Positions 36,543 through 48,787 are shown, counted from the stretch's first letter. The stretch is 64,000 nt of DNA from Lachnospiraceae bacterium (GCA_021770615.1 JAETQR010000015.1:1-64000); one strand, 5' to 3'. Made by a program: numbers and translations. Notes: generated by a model from the sequence alone, not told the origin.

Positions 36543-36914
36543 GTGAATACTCAGACAGATTTGTATGATTTCAGACTTGTCGGACTTCGGATACGAAACT
36601 GCCGGGAAGCAAAACACATCACTCAGGAACAGTTAGCAAATAATACCGGCCTTGCCACGGGAACGATCGGAAAAATCGAACGTGGGATCAACAATCCCAA
36701 AGCGGACACCTTAATGCGCATTGCCCGTGAACTGGGAGTTCCGTGCCGTTTATTTTTTGATCAGCCGGATTCCAGGAAAAAACATTTCTCCCCACAAGCC
36801 ACCCGTCTGCTCAAATATATGAAATATATGGATGAAAACGAGATACGTCTTCTTTGTATGATCGCAGAAACTCTGATCCGGAATAAACAGGCCAGCCAGG
36901 CGCCGCCAATTTGA
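36543..36914 (+). CDS. XRE-family HTH regulator
   Basis: 123 residues with a textbook Cro/CI HTH at 10-70 (GLRIRNCREAKHITQEQLAN, NTGLATGTIGKIERGINNP, ADTLMRIARELGVP) and a C-terminal helical part. It starts at GTG with AAAGGAGG upstream. It is divergent from the XRE-LytTR pair and convergent with spoIIP. Targets are unknown. Confidence 0.9.
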   Translation: MNTQTDLYDFRLVGLRIRNCREAKHITQEQLANNTGLATGTIGKIERGINNPKADTLMRIARELGVPCRLFFDQPDSRKKHFSPQATRLLKYMKYMDENEIRLLCMIAETLIRNKQASQAPPI

Positions 36915-36945
36915 ATTCAGATTGGCGCCATCCGGCCGGAGGAGG

Positions 36946-38127
36946 TCAGTGGGCGGATACATCTCCCTTCAACACATCTGCGATCACCTTCGCCAGGGGA
37001 GCCGCCGCATTTTTTGCCTCCTCTACCGTATTATTTTCATTTCCAAGTTCAATGAGAAGCGCCCGCTCAGCCACATGCAGGTTATACCGGTACCCCTTCA
37101 GGTAGATCGGTTTGGTAAATCCATCGTACTGCTCCATCGCATGGCACTTGAGCTGCAGGCTGAATGCAAGATTTGCTTCCAGATTTGGATTGTTCAGATA
37201 ATCAATCTTACCCGAGCGGTTTCTGCTCATTCCGTTAAAAAACATGACGATCGCCGTTTTTCTTCCATCGATCATCGTAAATGTATGCTTATTCTTTCCC
37301 ACAGAATCACGGTGGAGGTCGATCGTCACCTGGATATCCGGATTCTGGTTCATGATCCGGGTCACTCCCTCCAGAGAGGCATTATATGCCTTACTTCGGT
37401 CGATCTCTCCATTGATGAGGTCATACTTTGTCTTATCGTGATAAACCCCGTATCCGTTTTTTTCCAGTTCTTCTGTCAGCACATCTCCCACTCCTACGAT
37501 CGAGTCAGACTCCTTCCCTTTTCTGCTGTCCTCAAATGCTTCTGTTGCTCCATGGGTGTGATAGATCAATATTTGCTTTTTTTCTTTTTTCTGACTCAAT
37601 GTCATATTTCTTGTGAGCATTTTTTCCACATCAAATAATTTTTTTGTGACAGAAGTCGTGGAGTCAATAATATAGAAATGATTCCAGAGATAATTTACAT
37701 CACGAGTTTCCTTTAGCTTGCTGACATAAGCCGCTGTCCCTGACTGCATGCCATTCATCGTCTGGATCTGCGCCAGATTTTCACTGGCCACCGCAGAAGC
37801 GTCTACAGAACCCGGTACTTCCGGTTCATTATCTCCCCCGGCTGTCACTTCGCCTGTATTTTCTCCGCCACGATTTTCCATATAGACCAGTTTATTCTCT
37901 GCCGGTCTTCCGGCAGAACCTCCCTGAAACCAGAGCCTGTTTCCCGCCAGGATCGTTGACAGCATATCATTCCGATCCATTCTGCATACCGGAAAGGCAT
38001 TCTCATACAGGGATGTACCAATTTTTGCCAACACTTCATCTTTCCGTGTACTATCCGTACACTCAAGAAAAATAAGAACTGCAATAACAAGCACCGACAA
38101 AAATATCTGAAACAATCCTCTTTTCAA
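36946..38127 (-). CDS. spoIIP: Stage II sporulation protein P
   Basis: About 393 residues. One N-terminal membrane helix is followed by a low-complexity linker and the SpoIIP amidase/endopeptidase domain: ILIYHTHGATEAF, GDVLTEELEKNGYGVYHDKT, TIDLHRDSV and LLIELGNENNTVEEA, with the Zn ligands expected in HTHG, LHRD and E of ELGNE. It degrades peptidoglycan during engulfment in the spore mother cell. TTG at 38127 has GGGAGG at the right distance; ATG 38133 overlaps that site. It lies downstream of gpr, the usual clostridial order. Confidence 0.94.
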   Translation of the reverse strand: MKRGLFQIFLSVLVIAVLIFLECTDSTRKDEVLAKIGTSLYENAFPVCRMDRNDMLSTILAGNRLWFQGGSAGRPAENKLVYMENRGGENTGEVTAGGDNEPEVPGSVDASAVASENLAQIQTMNGMQSGTAAYVSKLKETRDVNYLWNHFYIIDSTTSVTKKLFDVEKMLTRNMTLSQKKEKKQILIYHTHGATEAFEDSRKGKESDSIVGVGDVLTEELEKNGYGVYHDKTKYDLINGEIDRSKAYNASLEGVTRIMNQNPDIQVTIDLHRDSVGKNKHTFTMIDGRKTAIVMFFNGMSRNRSGKIDYLNNPNLEANLAFSLQLKCHAMEQYDGFTKPIYLKGYRYNLHVAERALLIELGNENNTVEEAKNAAAPLAKVIADVLKGDVSAH

Positions 38128-38184
38128 TCCCATCCTCCCACACCACACATATATAATAATATATAGCGCATTTCCGCAAATATA

Positions 38185-39096
38185 TTACTGAAAGGATTTT
38201 TTCTGGAAACAATGGTTAAATACTCTTGCCAGATCTTTTGCGATCACAGCCACGGACTCGTCAATATTTTTTGGCGTCACATACAAATTATCCATTTCAT
38301 CCTGAAATACTTCGCGGATAAATTTGTCGATTTCATCTTCATTATAACCCTGCTTTGTCAGAACTTTTTCCAGATGGTCACTTATGATCGTTTTCGCATC
38401 CACCACGGTAGGCACGCCGACAGCGATCACCGGAACCCCAAGGCTCTTTTTTGACAGCTCCTTTCTGTGGTTTCCGATTCCGGAACCGGGGCTGATACCG
38501 GTATCTGTTATCTGTACCGTCGTACAGAGCCTTGACATACTCCGCGCCGCCAGGGCATCGACCACGATCACAAGATCCGGAGACGTTTCTCTCACGATCC
38601 CTTCTAACACCTCTGCTGCTTCCATCCCGGTCTGTGCCATAACGCCGGGCGAGATCGCACTCACACTTCCATATTCATTCTCTTCCATAAAAGTGCTACC
38701 AAACTCCTGCTCCAGATGTCTTGTGACAAAGATACATTCCACCATCCTCGGCCCAAGAGAATCGCTTGTAACCTGCCGGTTTCCAAGCCCTGCGATCAGC
38801 ACGGATTTTTGCCGGAGCCCTTCTACCAGCTGTTCCAGTTCATTACAGATGCATAAGAGCAGATTTTCTTTGGAAATATCATCTTTTGGCATATCCTCTG
38901 ACTCAATGGTCACATAACAGCCCTTTGGCTTTCCCATCGCCTGACTCCCTTTGTCATCCTGAATACGAACTGTAGTAATATGCGCTTTCCCTTCCTTATC
39001 ATAATGCTTCTCCAAAACGACACCCTTTACCTCTACATTGTTTCTGGGAAAACTCTCCCGTATTTCAAGTGCAAGATCGGTTCTTCTCTCAGACAT
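38185..39096 (-). CDS. gpr: Germination protease GPR
   Basis: About 303 residues from MSERRTDLALEI, chosen because GGAGG lies 5 bases upstream. Matching family features are RRTDLALEIRE, LGNRQVTSDSLGPRMVE, ISPGVMAQTGMEAAEVLEGI and VVDALAARSMSRLCTTVQIT, then DTGISPGSGIGNHRKELS. GPR degrades small acid-soluble spore proteins on germination and carries an N-terminal propeptide. It precedes spoIIP by 57 bases. It indicates a spore former. Confidence 0.96.
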   Translation of the reverse strand: MSERRTDLALEIRESFPRNNVEVKGVVLEKHYDKEGKAHITTVRIQDDKGSQAMGKPKGCYVTIESEDMPKDDISKENLLLCICNELEQLVEGLRQKSVLIAGLGNRQVTSDSLGPRMVECIFVTRHLEQEFGSTFMEENEYGSVSAISPGVMAQTGMEAAEVLEGIVRETSPDLVIVVDALAARSMSRLCTTVQITDTGISPGSGIGNHRKELSKKSLGVPVIAVGVPTVVDAKTIISDHLEKVLTKQGYNEDEIDKFIREVFQDEMDNLYVTPKNIDESVAVIAKDLARVFNHCFQKKSFQ

Positions 39097-39167
39097 AACT
39101 ACCTCCACTTTCACTTTTGATGTGATCATTCTGTTCATAGATTTACCAAAATATTTCATTTTATGTA

Positions 39168-39196
39168 TTGACACAGCCTGGGATTTGTAATATTAT
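39168..39196 (+). promoter_or_regulatory. Promoter of rpsT
   Basis: -35 TTGACA (39168-39173), a 17-base spacer and -10 TATTAT (39191-39196), about 80 bases before the rpsT start. Confidence 0.8.
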
Positions 39197-39281
39197 AGAT
39201 GAGTATGTTTGGGTTAATGTCCGTGTCCGTTTAACCCGGCAGGAAAACTTAAATTATCAGAATAAGATGGAGGTGTTAGAA

Positions 39282-39545
39282 TTGGCGAACATTAAGTCTG
39301 CAAAGAAGAGAATCCTTGTTTCACAGAAAAGAGCTGACAGAAACAAAGCAATCCGTTCTAAGGTGAAAACTGCGATCAAAAAGGTAGATGCTGCTGTTGA
39401 GGCAAATGACAAAGCTGCTGCAAAAGAGGCGTTAGTGAAGGCAGTATCCGAGATCGACAAAGCCAGCAAGAAGGGAATTTATCATAAAAATACTGCTGCG
39501 AGAAAAGTGTCACGTCTGACGATCGCAGTAAACAAACTTGCGTAA
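39282..39545 (+). CDS. rpsT: 30S ribosomal protein S20
   Basis: 87 residues starting at TTG 39282: [20 protein letters not shown], then [20 protein letters not shown] and [11 protein letters not shown]. The TTG start is fixed by the GGAGGTG site 7 bases upstream and by the family N-terminus; the longer ATG frame at 39168 would begin in the promoter. S20 binds 16S rRNA early in 30S assembly. A non-AUG start is common for S20 and may limit expression. Confidence 0.95.
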   Translation: MANIKSAKKRILVSQKRADRNKAIRSKVKTAIKKVDAAVEANDKAAAKEALVKAVSEIDKASKKGIYHKNTAARKVSRLTIAVNKLA

Positions 39546-39615
39546 CCGGTATACATTACGTAGAAGACAGTCGTACTGTTACTACAATTCTACCCGTCAC
39601 AAAATATATAAAGTC

Positions 39616-39663
39616 AAAAGCAGTGAGAATCGAACATTTTCATCGATTCCCTCTGCTTTTTTA
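39616..39663 (+). terminator. Terminator after rpsT
   Basis: AAAAGCAG-GAGAATCGA pairs with TCGATTC-CTCTGCTTTT around ACATTTTCA and ends in a T-run. Confidence 0.9.
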
Positions 39664-39762
39664 TATCAAAAACCAATTTCTCTGTTTCTTTGTCGGAAAA
39701 GGTTTACAATCCCCTGAAAAAATGGTATTATTTTAAGTAGTTATATCAATCGGAGGATACTT

Positions 39763-40242
39763 ATGAAAAACACAGATTATTTATCCTGGGACCAGTATTT
39801 TATGGGGATTGCACTCCTCTCAGCAAAAAGGAGCAAAGATCCTCACACCCGTGTCGGCGCATGTATTGTAGACATGGACAATAAAATACTGTCGGTAGGG
39901 TACAATGGCATGCCCTGCGGCTGTTCTGACGATGAATATCCATGGGATAATACCGGAGAACCACTTGACACCAAATATGTTTATGTGTGCCACGCAGAAT
40001 TAAATGCGCTGCTCAACTATTCCGGTTTTAAACTAAAGGGAGCTAAAATATACACCACACTCTTCCCATGCAACGAGTGTACAAAAGCGCTCATACAGTC
40101 TGGAATAACAGAGATTATTTACAAAGAAGATAAATATCCAGACACGGCAAGCGTTATCGCAGCCAAAAAGATGATGAAGTCAGCTGGCATTACGCATCGG
40201 AAATACGATGATTCCGGCAAAAAAATGACGATTACGATCTGA
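39763..40242 (+). CDS. dCMP deaminase
   Basis: 159 residues of the cytidine/deoxycytidylate deaminase family. The zinc site is [10 protein letters not shown] with the catalytic Glu, and [17 protein letters not shown] and NGMPCGC are also typical of the dCMP deaminase/ComEB group. It makes dUMP for thymidylate synthesis. A GGAGG site precedes the ATG. It is followed 40 bases later by the chemoreceptor gene on the same strand. Confidence 0.93.
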   Translation: MKNTDYLSWDQYFMGIALLSAKRSKDPHTRVGACIVDMDNKILSVGYNGMPCGCSDDEYPWDNTGEPLDTKYVYVCHAELNALLNYSGFKLKGAKIYTTLFPCNECTKALIQSGITEIIYKEDKYPDTASVIAAKKMMKSAGITHRKYDDSGKKMTITI

Positions 40243-40282
40243 TCAACAGATTTTCTCAACCAAGAACGGAGGACTGACTAGT

Positions 40283-43009
40283 ATGAACAACGAGACATCA
40301 ACAAATGAGAAAAAGGGGAAAAAGAAACTGATAACCCCCAAAAAGAAAATTAAGAAAGAAAAGCCGGCGACTCCAAAAAAGGAACGTGTGAAAAAGAGCA
40401 GACCGGAAAAAGTCAAAAAAGAAAATTCTTTTAAAAATCCTTTTGAAAAACTGAAAAGGCAAAAAACGAAGCCACAAAGAGACAAGATATCAGAGGGCAA
40501 ACCGGCAGACACAACATCTGTTTCTTCTGCTGTCTCAGAAAAAAAGAAAAAGAAAACACGCACTGCCGGAAAACCACTGCCAAAACCCGTTGGCCTTATA
40601 TTGGAAAAAGCAAAACCAGCCGGAGCGTTTGTTGTTCGCCTGATCCGGATCATCCCGACCCTGATCCCTCAAAAATCAGAAAAGGATGCACCACTTCTGG
40701 ATGGAAATGTAAAAGTACTTCCCCAGTTCTGCATCCAGACAAAGCTGATCGGATGTTTTATCATTCCGGTCATTATGATCATCGTACTCGGAGTCGTATC
40801 TTACTCCCGCTCCTCCGGAGCGCTGAATGAAAACTATGAGGCAGCTGTCTCACAGACGATGAACATGGCAAAAGAATACTTTTCCTTTGTCTTTACAAAC
40901 ATTGAGTCCGACATGAACGTATACCTCGCAGATGAGGATCTCAGCGCTTATTATTCCGGACAATACAGTACAAATGATGCCCAAAAGACGTCTGTGAAGG
41001 ATTTGAAAAGCAAATACGATGCCGCCTCTGAAAAACTGGACGGCGAGAAAGAAGGTTCCCTTGCCTATTATAAGGCGTACAAAGAAAATGTAGATGCAAA
41101 AAAAGAATACGAAGATGCAAAAAAAGTCGTTGAAGATGCAGAGAATCTGTTCAGCGAGACATACAAATCACTGAATGCCTCGGTAAGTAACAAAGTTGCT
41201 GCGAACCAGTTCATCGGAAATATTTACATCTTTAAAGACGGATGTGATATCATCAGTTCCCAGACCAAACTCCGCTCCACGACCAAGGAGTCTTCAGAGG
41301 ATGAGGATATCAATTCCGATACGCTCGGACTCTATAAAGCGTTTTTGGAAAGCAGCCTTGGTAAGGCTGTGACCGGGGATACGATGAAGTACCACTGGTG
41401 CGGCCCCATTCCGGAACTGGATAAGATCCTTTCCGTAAAAAGCGATGACTACATACTCCGGGTCGGACATGACGTATCTTCTACGACAGATGCCGTTATG
41501 ATCGTCGACATCAACCGCAAAGCGATCCTGAACATCCTAAAGGATCTGAACCTTGGCGAGGGAAGCTATGTCGGCATTGTTACAGCGGATGCGCAGGAAC
41601 TTACCGTAAAAGGAAAAGCGCTCAGTTCGGACACAAAGGAAGAGGATAAAAACGACGAAGATATCGTCGTGGGGGAAAAATTATATTCCGAACAGGATTT
41701 TTATAAAGAAGCTCTTGAATCCGAAGAGGAAAGCGGTTCTGATTATGTCCGTTATGACGGAAAATCCTACCTGTTTACCTACCAGAAGATTGGCACTTCC
41801 AACATCATGCTCTGCAGCCTGGTACCGGAATCCGTCATCGTGTCACAGGCAAACAGCATCCGGATCGTAACGGTCATCATGGTACTGATCTCCTGCCTGA
41901 TCGCTATGATCGTAGGAACACTCATTTCAAAAGGATTCAGTAAATCGATCAACAAATCGATCAAAGAACTGGAAAAGGTTTCAAAGGGAGATCTCACTGT
42001 AGAATTCCGGACAAACCGCCGCGATGAGTTTGCACTTCTGTATGGAAGTTGTAATGACATGCTCGCTAACATACGTTCCCTGATCCTTGAAGTGGAATCC
42101 GTATATGATGCCCTTACGGTATCACTGAACAAAGTAAATTCCTCTTCCAGTACATTCTCTGAGACGACCAAAGACATCCAGCACTCCGTACATGAGGTAG
42201 AGACCGGTGTCGGAGAGCAGTCAGAAAGTGCAGCGGCATGCCTGACTGAGATGGACAGCCTGTTTGGTAAGATCAATACCGTAAATGATGATACCAATGA
42301 GATTGGAAACATTGCCGCTTCCACACAGGTAGCGATCCAGACAGGACTTACCAGTATGGATAACCTGAACAAAAAAACCAAATCCACAACAGAGATCACA
42401 GACAGTGTCATTCAGACGATCAAACAGCTTTCTGTTCACTCTATGAACATCAAGCAGATCGTAAACAGTATCAATGACATCGCGGAAGAGACAAACCTTC
42501 TCTCACTGAATGCCTCGATTGAAGCGGCCAGAGCCGGCGCTGCCGGTAAGGGATTTTCGGTGGTCGCAAACCAGATCCGGAAACTGGCCGATCAGTGTCT
42601 TGCCTCAGCCGGAAAGATTTCAAATATTGTAAACGAGATAACGATTGCGACAAAAGACGCAGTAGAAACGGCGCAGAATGCAGAGGAAATCGTGGATGAG
42701 CAGGTGGAAGCAGTAGATGCTACTGCCCAGTCATTCCAGTCACTCAAGACTCACATCGAACGCCTTTCCGGATATCTGGAAAATATCCAGAGCAGTTCAA
42801 AGGATATGGAAGCCTCCGGCTCCTCTACACTGAATTCTATGGAGAACATTTCAGCAATCCTTGAACAGACACTGGCTTCAATCACTTCTGTGGCAAACGT
42901 AACCGACAAGCAGTCTGCAGCTCTTACTTCTCTGGATGACGCATCCTCGCAGCTGATGGTTCGTGCTGAACGGCTTGGCGATGCGATTTCGAAATTTAAG
43001 ACGAAGTAG
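40283..43009 (+). CDS. Methyl-accepting chemotaxis protein with a Lys-rich N-terminal extension
   Basis: 908 residues. Residues 1-150 form an unusual cytoplasmic segment with 31 Lys in the first 100. Then come TM1 (about 155-175), an extracytoplasmic sensor domain of about 350 residues with a helical hairpin, TM2 (about 528-548), a HAMP domain, and the signalling domain whose tip reads [18 protein letters not shown] (about 734-751). No C-terminal CheR-binding pentapeptide is seen. The ligand is unknown. The neighbouring genes are not chemotaxis genes. Confidence 0.92.
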   Translation: MNNETSTNEKKGKKKLITPKKKIKKEKPATPKKERVKKSRPEKVKKENSFKNPFEKLKRQKTKPQRDKISEGKPADTTSVSSAVSEKKKKKTRTAGKPLPKPVGLILEKAKPAGAFVVRLIRIIPTLIPQKSEKDAPLLDGNVKVLPQFCIQTKLIGCFIIPVIMIIVLGVVSYSRSSGALNENYEAAVSQTMNMAKEYFSFVFTNIESDMNVYLADEDLSAYYSGQYSTNDAQKTSVKDLKSKYDAASEKLDGEKEGSLAYYKAYKENVDAKKEYEDAKKVVEDAENLFSETYKSLNASVSNKVAANQFIGNIYIFKDGCDIISSQTKLRSTTKESSEDEDINSDTLGLYKAFLESSLGKAVTGDTMKYHWCGPIPELDKILSVKSDDYILRVGHDVSSTTDAVMIVDINRKAILNILKDLNLGEGSYVGIVTADAQELTVKGKALSSDTKEEDKNDEDIVVGEKLYSEQDFYKEALESEEESGSDYVRYDGKSYLFTYQKIGTSNIMLCSLVPESVIVSQANSIRIVTVIMVLISCLIAMIVGTLISKGFSKSINKSIKELEKVSKGDLTVEFRTNRRDEFALLYGSCNDMLANIRSLILEVESVYDALTVSLNKVNSSSSTFSETTKDIQHSVHEVETGVGEQSESAAACLTEMDSLFGKINTVNDDTNEIGNIAASTQVAIQTGLTSMDNLNKKTKSTTEITDSVIQTIKQLSVHSMNIKQIVNSINDIAEETNLLSLNASIEAARAGAAGKGFSVVANQIRKLADQCLASAGKISNIVNEITIATKDAVETAQNAEEIVDEQVEAVDATAQSFQSLKTHIERLSGYLENIQSSSKDMEASGSSTLNSMENISAILEQTLASITSVANVTDKQSAALTSLDDASSQLMVRAERLGDAISKFKTK

Positions 43010-43015
43010 AAGGGT

Positions 43016-43146
43016 GCGAAAAATACAAAGGGACGCAAATAAATAAGAATATATAGGGCACAGGCGGCGGAATTGATCTACGGATCGCAATTAAGCCGCC
43101 TGTGCCCTATATATTCTTATTTATTTGCTGGAGTCTTTGATTTCGC
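43016..43146 (+). terminator. Long hairpin E1
   Basis: Inner arms 43035-43068 and 43095-43128 are a perfect 34-bp inverted repeat (they begin GCAAATAAATAAG and end CACAGGCGGC). Less perfect outer arms are GCGAAAAATACAAAG and CTTTGATTTCGC. The loop AATTGATCTACGGATCGCAATT itself folds (split here: AATTGATC and GATCGCAATT). It begins seven bases after the chemoreceptor stop. No second copy of its loop is seen in the window. Confidence 0.8.
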
Positions 43147-43168
43147 ATCCTCACTATTATAAAGGGCT

Positions 43169-43335
43169 TGGCAATATGGATAAAAAAGAATAAAATCAAC
43201 AGCCTTATGCACAATGGAGCTGAGACTCAGGAAATCGTGGAAGCCCTTGCTGAACACGATTTCCATGCAATGAGGCTCTGCGTAATGCTTCGTGCATCCG
43301 GCTGTTGATTTTATTCTTTTTTATCCATATTGCCA
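43169..43335 (-). repeat. Giant hairpin B1 (family B)
   Basis: Perfect 36-bp arms at 43169-43204 and 43300-43335 (outer ends TGGCAATATGG and CCATATTGCCA). The core of about 95 nt holds GTGCATAA, an inner stem GGAAATCGTG/CACGATTTCC and GGATGCACGAA. The same core occurs in B2 and shortened in B3. It lies 25 bases past the stop of the amidase gene and reads in its direction. Confidence 0.85.
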
Positions 43336-43360
43336 CCCCGTTAATAAAATCCTGATCCAC

Positions 43361-45554
<2,194 letters not shown>

Positions 45555-45559
45555 TCAGA

Positions 45560-45588
45560 ATTATATCCAATTACTTTTTAAATGTCAA
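45560..45588 (-). promoter_or_regulatory. Consensus promoter of guaB
   Basis: Minus strand -35 TTGACA (45583-45588), a 17-base spacer and -10 TATAAT (45560-45565), both perfect consensus. The leader is about 50 nt. Confidence 0.88.
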
Positions 45589-45654
45589 GCAGTAAGCTCT
45601 ATTTTTTTTACAAAATATTTCACAAAACTTTTTTTCTTTTTTTCAAAAAAACCC

Positions 45655-45683
45655 TTGCATTCTACAAATAATTATTGTATAAT
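45655..45683 (+). promoter_or_regulatory. Promoter of tRNA-Gln
   Basis: -35 TTGCAT (45655-45660), a 17-base spacer and -10 TATAAT (45678-45683), 18 bases before the tRNA. Confidence 0.8.
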
Positions 45684-45701
45684 AGCATTCGTGATTGAAA
45701 T

Positions 45702-45773
45702 TGGGCTATCGCCAAATGGTAAGGCACTGGACTCTGACTCCAGCATTTCAAGGTTCGAATCCTTGTAGCCCAG
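45702..45773 (+). tRNA. tRNA-Gln (anticodon CTG)
   Basis: 72 nt fold as a cloverleaf: acceptor TGGGCTA/TAGCCCA with G discriminator, D-arm, anticodon stem CTGGA/TCCAG with loop CTCTGAC (anticodon CTG, reading CAG), and T-arm with GGTTCGAATCC. CCA is not encoded. It has its own promoter and terminator. Confidence 0.97.
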
Positions 45774-45778
45774 CTGAT

Positions 45779-45823
45779 AAAAGCTTTGGATAACGTCTGG
45801 GCGTTGTTTAAAGCTTTTCTTTC
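45779..45823 (+). terminator. Terminator after tRNA-Gln
   Basis: AAAAGCTTT pairs with AAAGCTTTT around an inner GATAACG/CGTTGTT stem and is followed by CTTTCG. Confidence 0.7.
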
Positions 45824-45891
45824 GTTCACAGGCCTTGTGAACGGGATAGCGTGTGCATCGGAACACGGTGCAGAAATGAGGATATAAGACG

Positions 45892-47487
45892 ATGAGTGAA
45901 TCATTAAAAAAAGAAATCGAAAAAAGACGGACCTTTGCGATCATCTCACACCCCGATGCGGGTAAAACGACACTAACTGAGAAATTTCTTCTCTATGGTG
46001 GCGCTATAAACCTCGCCGGCTCCGTAAAAGGAAGAAAGGCGGCAAAGCATACCGTGTCGGACTGGATGGAAATCGAGAAGGAAAGAGGGATCTCTGTCAC
46101 TTCTTCCGTCCTCCAGTTTAATTATGATGGCTTCTGTATCAATATTCTTGACACTCCCGGGCATCAGGATTTTTCCGAGGATACATACCGTACCCTGATG
46201 GCAGCCGACTCTGCCGTCATGGTGATCGATGGCTCAAAGGGTGTAGAGGCACAGACAATAAAACTTTTTAAGGTCTGCGTCATGCGTGGCATCCCGATTT
46301 TTACCTTTGTCAATAAAATGGACCGGGAAGCAAGGGATCCATTTGAACTCATCGACGAGATCGAGAATGTCCTTGGAATCCGTACCTGTCCCGTCAACTG
46401 GCCGATTGGTTCCGGGAAAAATTTTAAGGGCGTCTATGACCGGAACACGAAGACGATCTCCCGTTTTCTTGCGTCTGATAACGGACACAAGATCGAATCT
46501 GTAGAAGCCAAACTCGGCGACAGCGGATTAGACGATCTGATCACAAAAGAATACCACGATATCCTGGTCGATGAGATTGAACTCTTGGACGGTGCCAGTG
46601 ATGAATTTGATCTGGAAAAAGTGCGTGCCGGTAAACTTTCTCCTGTATTTTTCGGCTCGGCGCTGACGAATTTCGGAGTGGAGACATTTTTACAACATTT
46701 CCTTGAGATGACTACCTCCCCTCTCCCCCGCAAATCCGGTGACACTCCCGTAGATCCTTTTTCGGAAGATTTCTCTGCTTTCATATTTAAGATACAAGCC
46801 AATATGAATAAAGCTCACCGGGACCGGATCGCTTTTATGCGCATCTGCTCCGGCAAATTTACAGCAGGCATGGAAGTCATGCACGTTCAGGGCGGAAAGA
46901 AAATACGTCTCGCCCAACCGCAGCAAATGATGGCACAGGAGCGAAAACATGTCGAAGAGGCCTATGCCGGTGATATCATTGGGATTTTTGACCCGGGTAT
47001 CTTTTCGATCGGAGACACACTGTGTAAGTCCGGGAAAACGATCCAATATGCAGGAATCCCCACATTTGCACCAGAGCACTTTGCGAGAGTCCGTCAAGTA
47101 GACACGATGAAACGAAAACAGTTCATGAAGGGAATCACGCAGATCGCCCTCGAAGGAGCAATACAGATCTTCCAGGAGTTCAATACCGGCATGGAGGAGA
47201 TCATCGTCGGAGTAGTCGGCGTCCTGCAGTTTGAGGTGCTTCAATACCGGCTTCAAAATGAGTATAATGTAGAAATCCGGATGGAACAGCTTCCTTATGA
47301 ACACGTCCGCTGGATTGAAAACGAAGATGTGGATGTAAACGCCCTTTCCGTCACCTCGGACACAAAAAAAGTAAAGGACTTCAAAGACAACCCACTGCTT
47401 TTGTTCACCCATCCCTGGAGCATCCAGACTGTTTTGGAACGAAACGAAGGACTGCAGCTCGGCGAGGTATCAAACGCTCAGATGTAA
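45892..47487 (+). CDS. prfC: Peptide chain release factor 3
   Basis: 531 residues. The GTPase motifs are ISHPDAGKTTLTEKFLLYGG (G1), the G3 DTPGHQDFSEDTYRTLMA and the G4 FVNKMDREARDP. The RF3-specific C-terminal part (EYNVEIRMEQLPYEHVRWIE) is complete. RF3 recycles RF1/RF2 after termination. A GAGGAT site precedes the ATG. It lies between tRNA-Gln and a secreted beta-helix protein. Confidence 0.96.
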   Translation: MSESLKKEIEKRRTFAIISHPDAGKTTLTEKFLLYGGAINLAGSVKGRKAAKHTVSDWMEIEKERGISVTSSVLQFNYDGFCINILDTPGHQDFSEDTYRTLMAADSAVMVIDGSKGVEAQTIKLFKVCVMRGIPIFTFVNKMDREARDPFELIDEIENVLGIRTCPVNWPIGSGKNFKGVYDRNTKTISRFLASDNGHKIESVEAKLGDSGLDDLITKEYHDILVDEIELLDGASDEFDLEKVRAGKLSPVFFGSALTNFGVETFLQHFLEMTTSPLPRKSGDTPVDPFSEDFSAFIFKIQANMNKAHRDRIAFMRICSGKFTAGMEVMHVQGGKKIRLAQPQQMMAQERKHVEEAYAGDIIGIFDPGIFSIGDTLCKSGKTIQYAGIPTFAPEHFARVRQVDTMKRKQFMKGITQIALEGAIQIFQEFNTGMEEIIVGVVGVLQFEVLQYRLQNEYNVEIRMEQLPYEHVRWIENEDVDVNALSVTSDTKKVKDFKDNPLLLFTHPWSIQTVLERNEGLQLGEVSNAQM

Positions 47488-47531
47488 CGGCTGTCAGATA
47501 TCCGTTTTACAAAAAAGATAGGAGGATTTTT

Positions 47532-48764
47532 ATGAAAAAAATCACGAAAACCGTACTTTTTATTTTATTTTGTTTCACACTGTGTATTTCTGTCTCCCGG
47601 CAGGCGGATGCAAAAAAGAATTTTACGATTTCTTCCTCATCCAAACCATATAAAAACAAATATGTAAAAACATCGTCTTATAATAAGTATACAAAGCATT
47701 ATCTGACGATACGTTCTTATCTTGACTATATGGCCACAAAAGGAGGCGGCACGCTGACTTTAAAAAAAGGAACCTATAACCTCACAAATGCGATCCCTGT
47801 CCCCTCTAATGTCACCCTCATCTTAAAAGACGGGGTCGTTATGAATAAGACAAATAACACACATCTGAAAACCCTGAAAGCCGGACATGTCATGATCGAG
47901 TGCGTCCGCGGTTCCAGATTAACGAAAAAGAATGTGGTCGGCGGCTACGGCGGCGAAAAGAACATCCGTATCGTGGGCGAAGGAAAAGTCGTTATGAACC
48001 TTGGAAAATGTAACAAAAGTGAGGCGATCCGTGTTCCCCACTGTTCAAACGTATCAATCGAAAATATTTCTTTCACAAACCTCAGAGACGGTCATTTTAT
48101 CGAAATCACTGCCGGTAAGGACGTTTCCGTTACAAACTGTACGTTTTCAAACAATAAGAACGGAGAGCGCTGTGCCATCAATCTGGACACTCCGGATAAA
48201 GTCACAAACGGATTTAACGGAGCGTATTCAAAATTTGACAAGACACCGGATTTAAACATCACCATCCAAAATTGTGGATTTTACAATCTGTACCGGGGTA
48301 TTGATACACACCGTTTTTCACCGAACAAATATCACACAAATGTACAAATTTTAAACTGTACTTTTAAAAACTCAGTACAGAGTCCGATCATGATGGAAAA
48401 CTGGAAAAATGCTGTCATCAAGGGAAATACGATCGATGGCGTGCAGGGATGGAACCAAAACAATATCCAAAAAGAAAAATTTGGTATCTTCATGCGCGGA
48501 GGTGTCATTGACCCTGTGATCAGTGAAAACAGTTTCAATAACGTCTTTATGCCATTTTACGCAAAGGGGCACAAAGAGCCTGCCGGAGATATCGCCGCCC
48601 ATTATCCGGCTACCTATAACAGTATATCCGGAGCTTCGATCGAATCCATGAAAAATAACACACTGGGAGCAAATGCCATTCTCCGGTATTTTGCGATCAA
48701 CCATCGTGAGATCCTGTATATCGCGAAGAGTGACAAGCATTATGATGCGTACCAGTTTAATTAG
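47532..48764 (+). CDS. Secreted right-handed beta-helix protein
   Basis: 410 residues. A signal peptide covers about residues 1-27 (TVLFILFCFTLCISVSRQAD with a cut near QADA). Parallel beta-helix repeats (VTLILKDGVVMNKTNNTH, VSIENISFTNLRDGHFIEIT, VSVTNCTFSNNKNGE, ITIQNCGFYNL, VQILNCTFKNS) fill most of the rest. The fold is that of pectate lyases and polysaccharide-binding proteins; catalytic residues cannot be assigned, so a carbohydrate role is only likely. A GGAGG site precedes the ATG and hairpin A3 follows. Confidence 0.88.
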   Translation: MKKITKTVLFILFCFTLCISVSRQADAKKNFTISSSSKPYKNKYVKTSSYNKYTKHYLTIRSYLDYMATKGGGTLTLKKGTYNLTNAIPVPSNVTLILKDGVVMNKTNNTHLKTLKAGHVMIECVRGSRLTKKNVVGGYGGEKNIRIVGEGKVVMNLGKCNKSEAIRVPHCSNVSIENISFTNLRDGHFIEITAGKDVSVTNCTFSNNKNGERCAINLDTPDKVTNGFNGAYSKFDKTPDLNITIQNCGFYNLYRGIDTHRFSPNKYHTNVQILNCTFKNSVQSPIMMENWKNAVIKGNTIDGVQGWNQNNIQKEKFGIFMRGGVIDPVISENSFNNVFMPFYAKGHKEPAGDIAAHYPATYNSISGASIESMKNNTLGANAILRYFAINHREILYIAKSDKHYDAYQFN

Positions 48765-48787
48765 GATTTAATATGTGGTAGATCTAA

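Noticed and set aside
41779..42411. 210-codon minus-strand ORF opposite the chemoreceptor
   Set aside because: It is a shadow of the HAMP and signalling domain; no ribosome site or known motif.
46690..47412. 240-codon minus-strand ORF opposite prfC
   Set aside because: It is a shadow of the RF3 coding sequence with no domain of its own.
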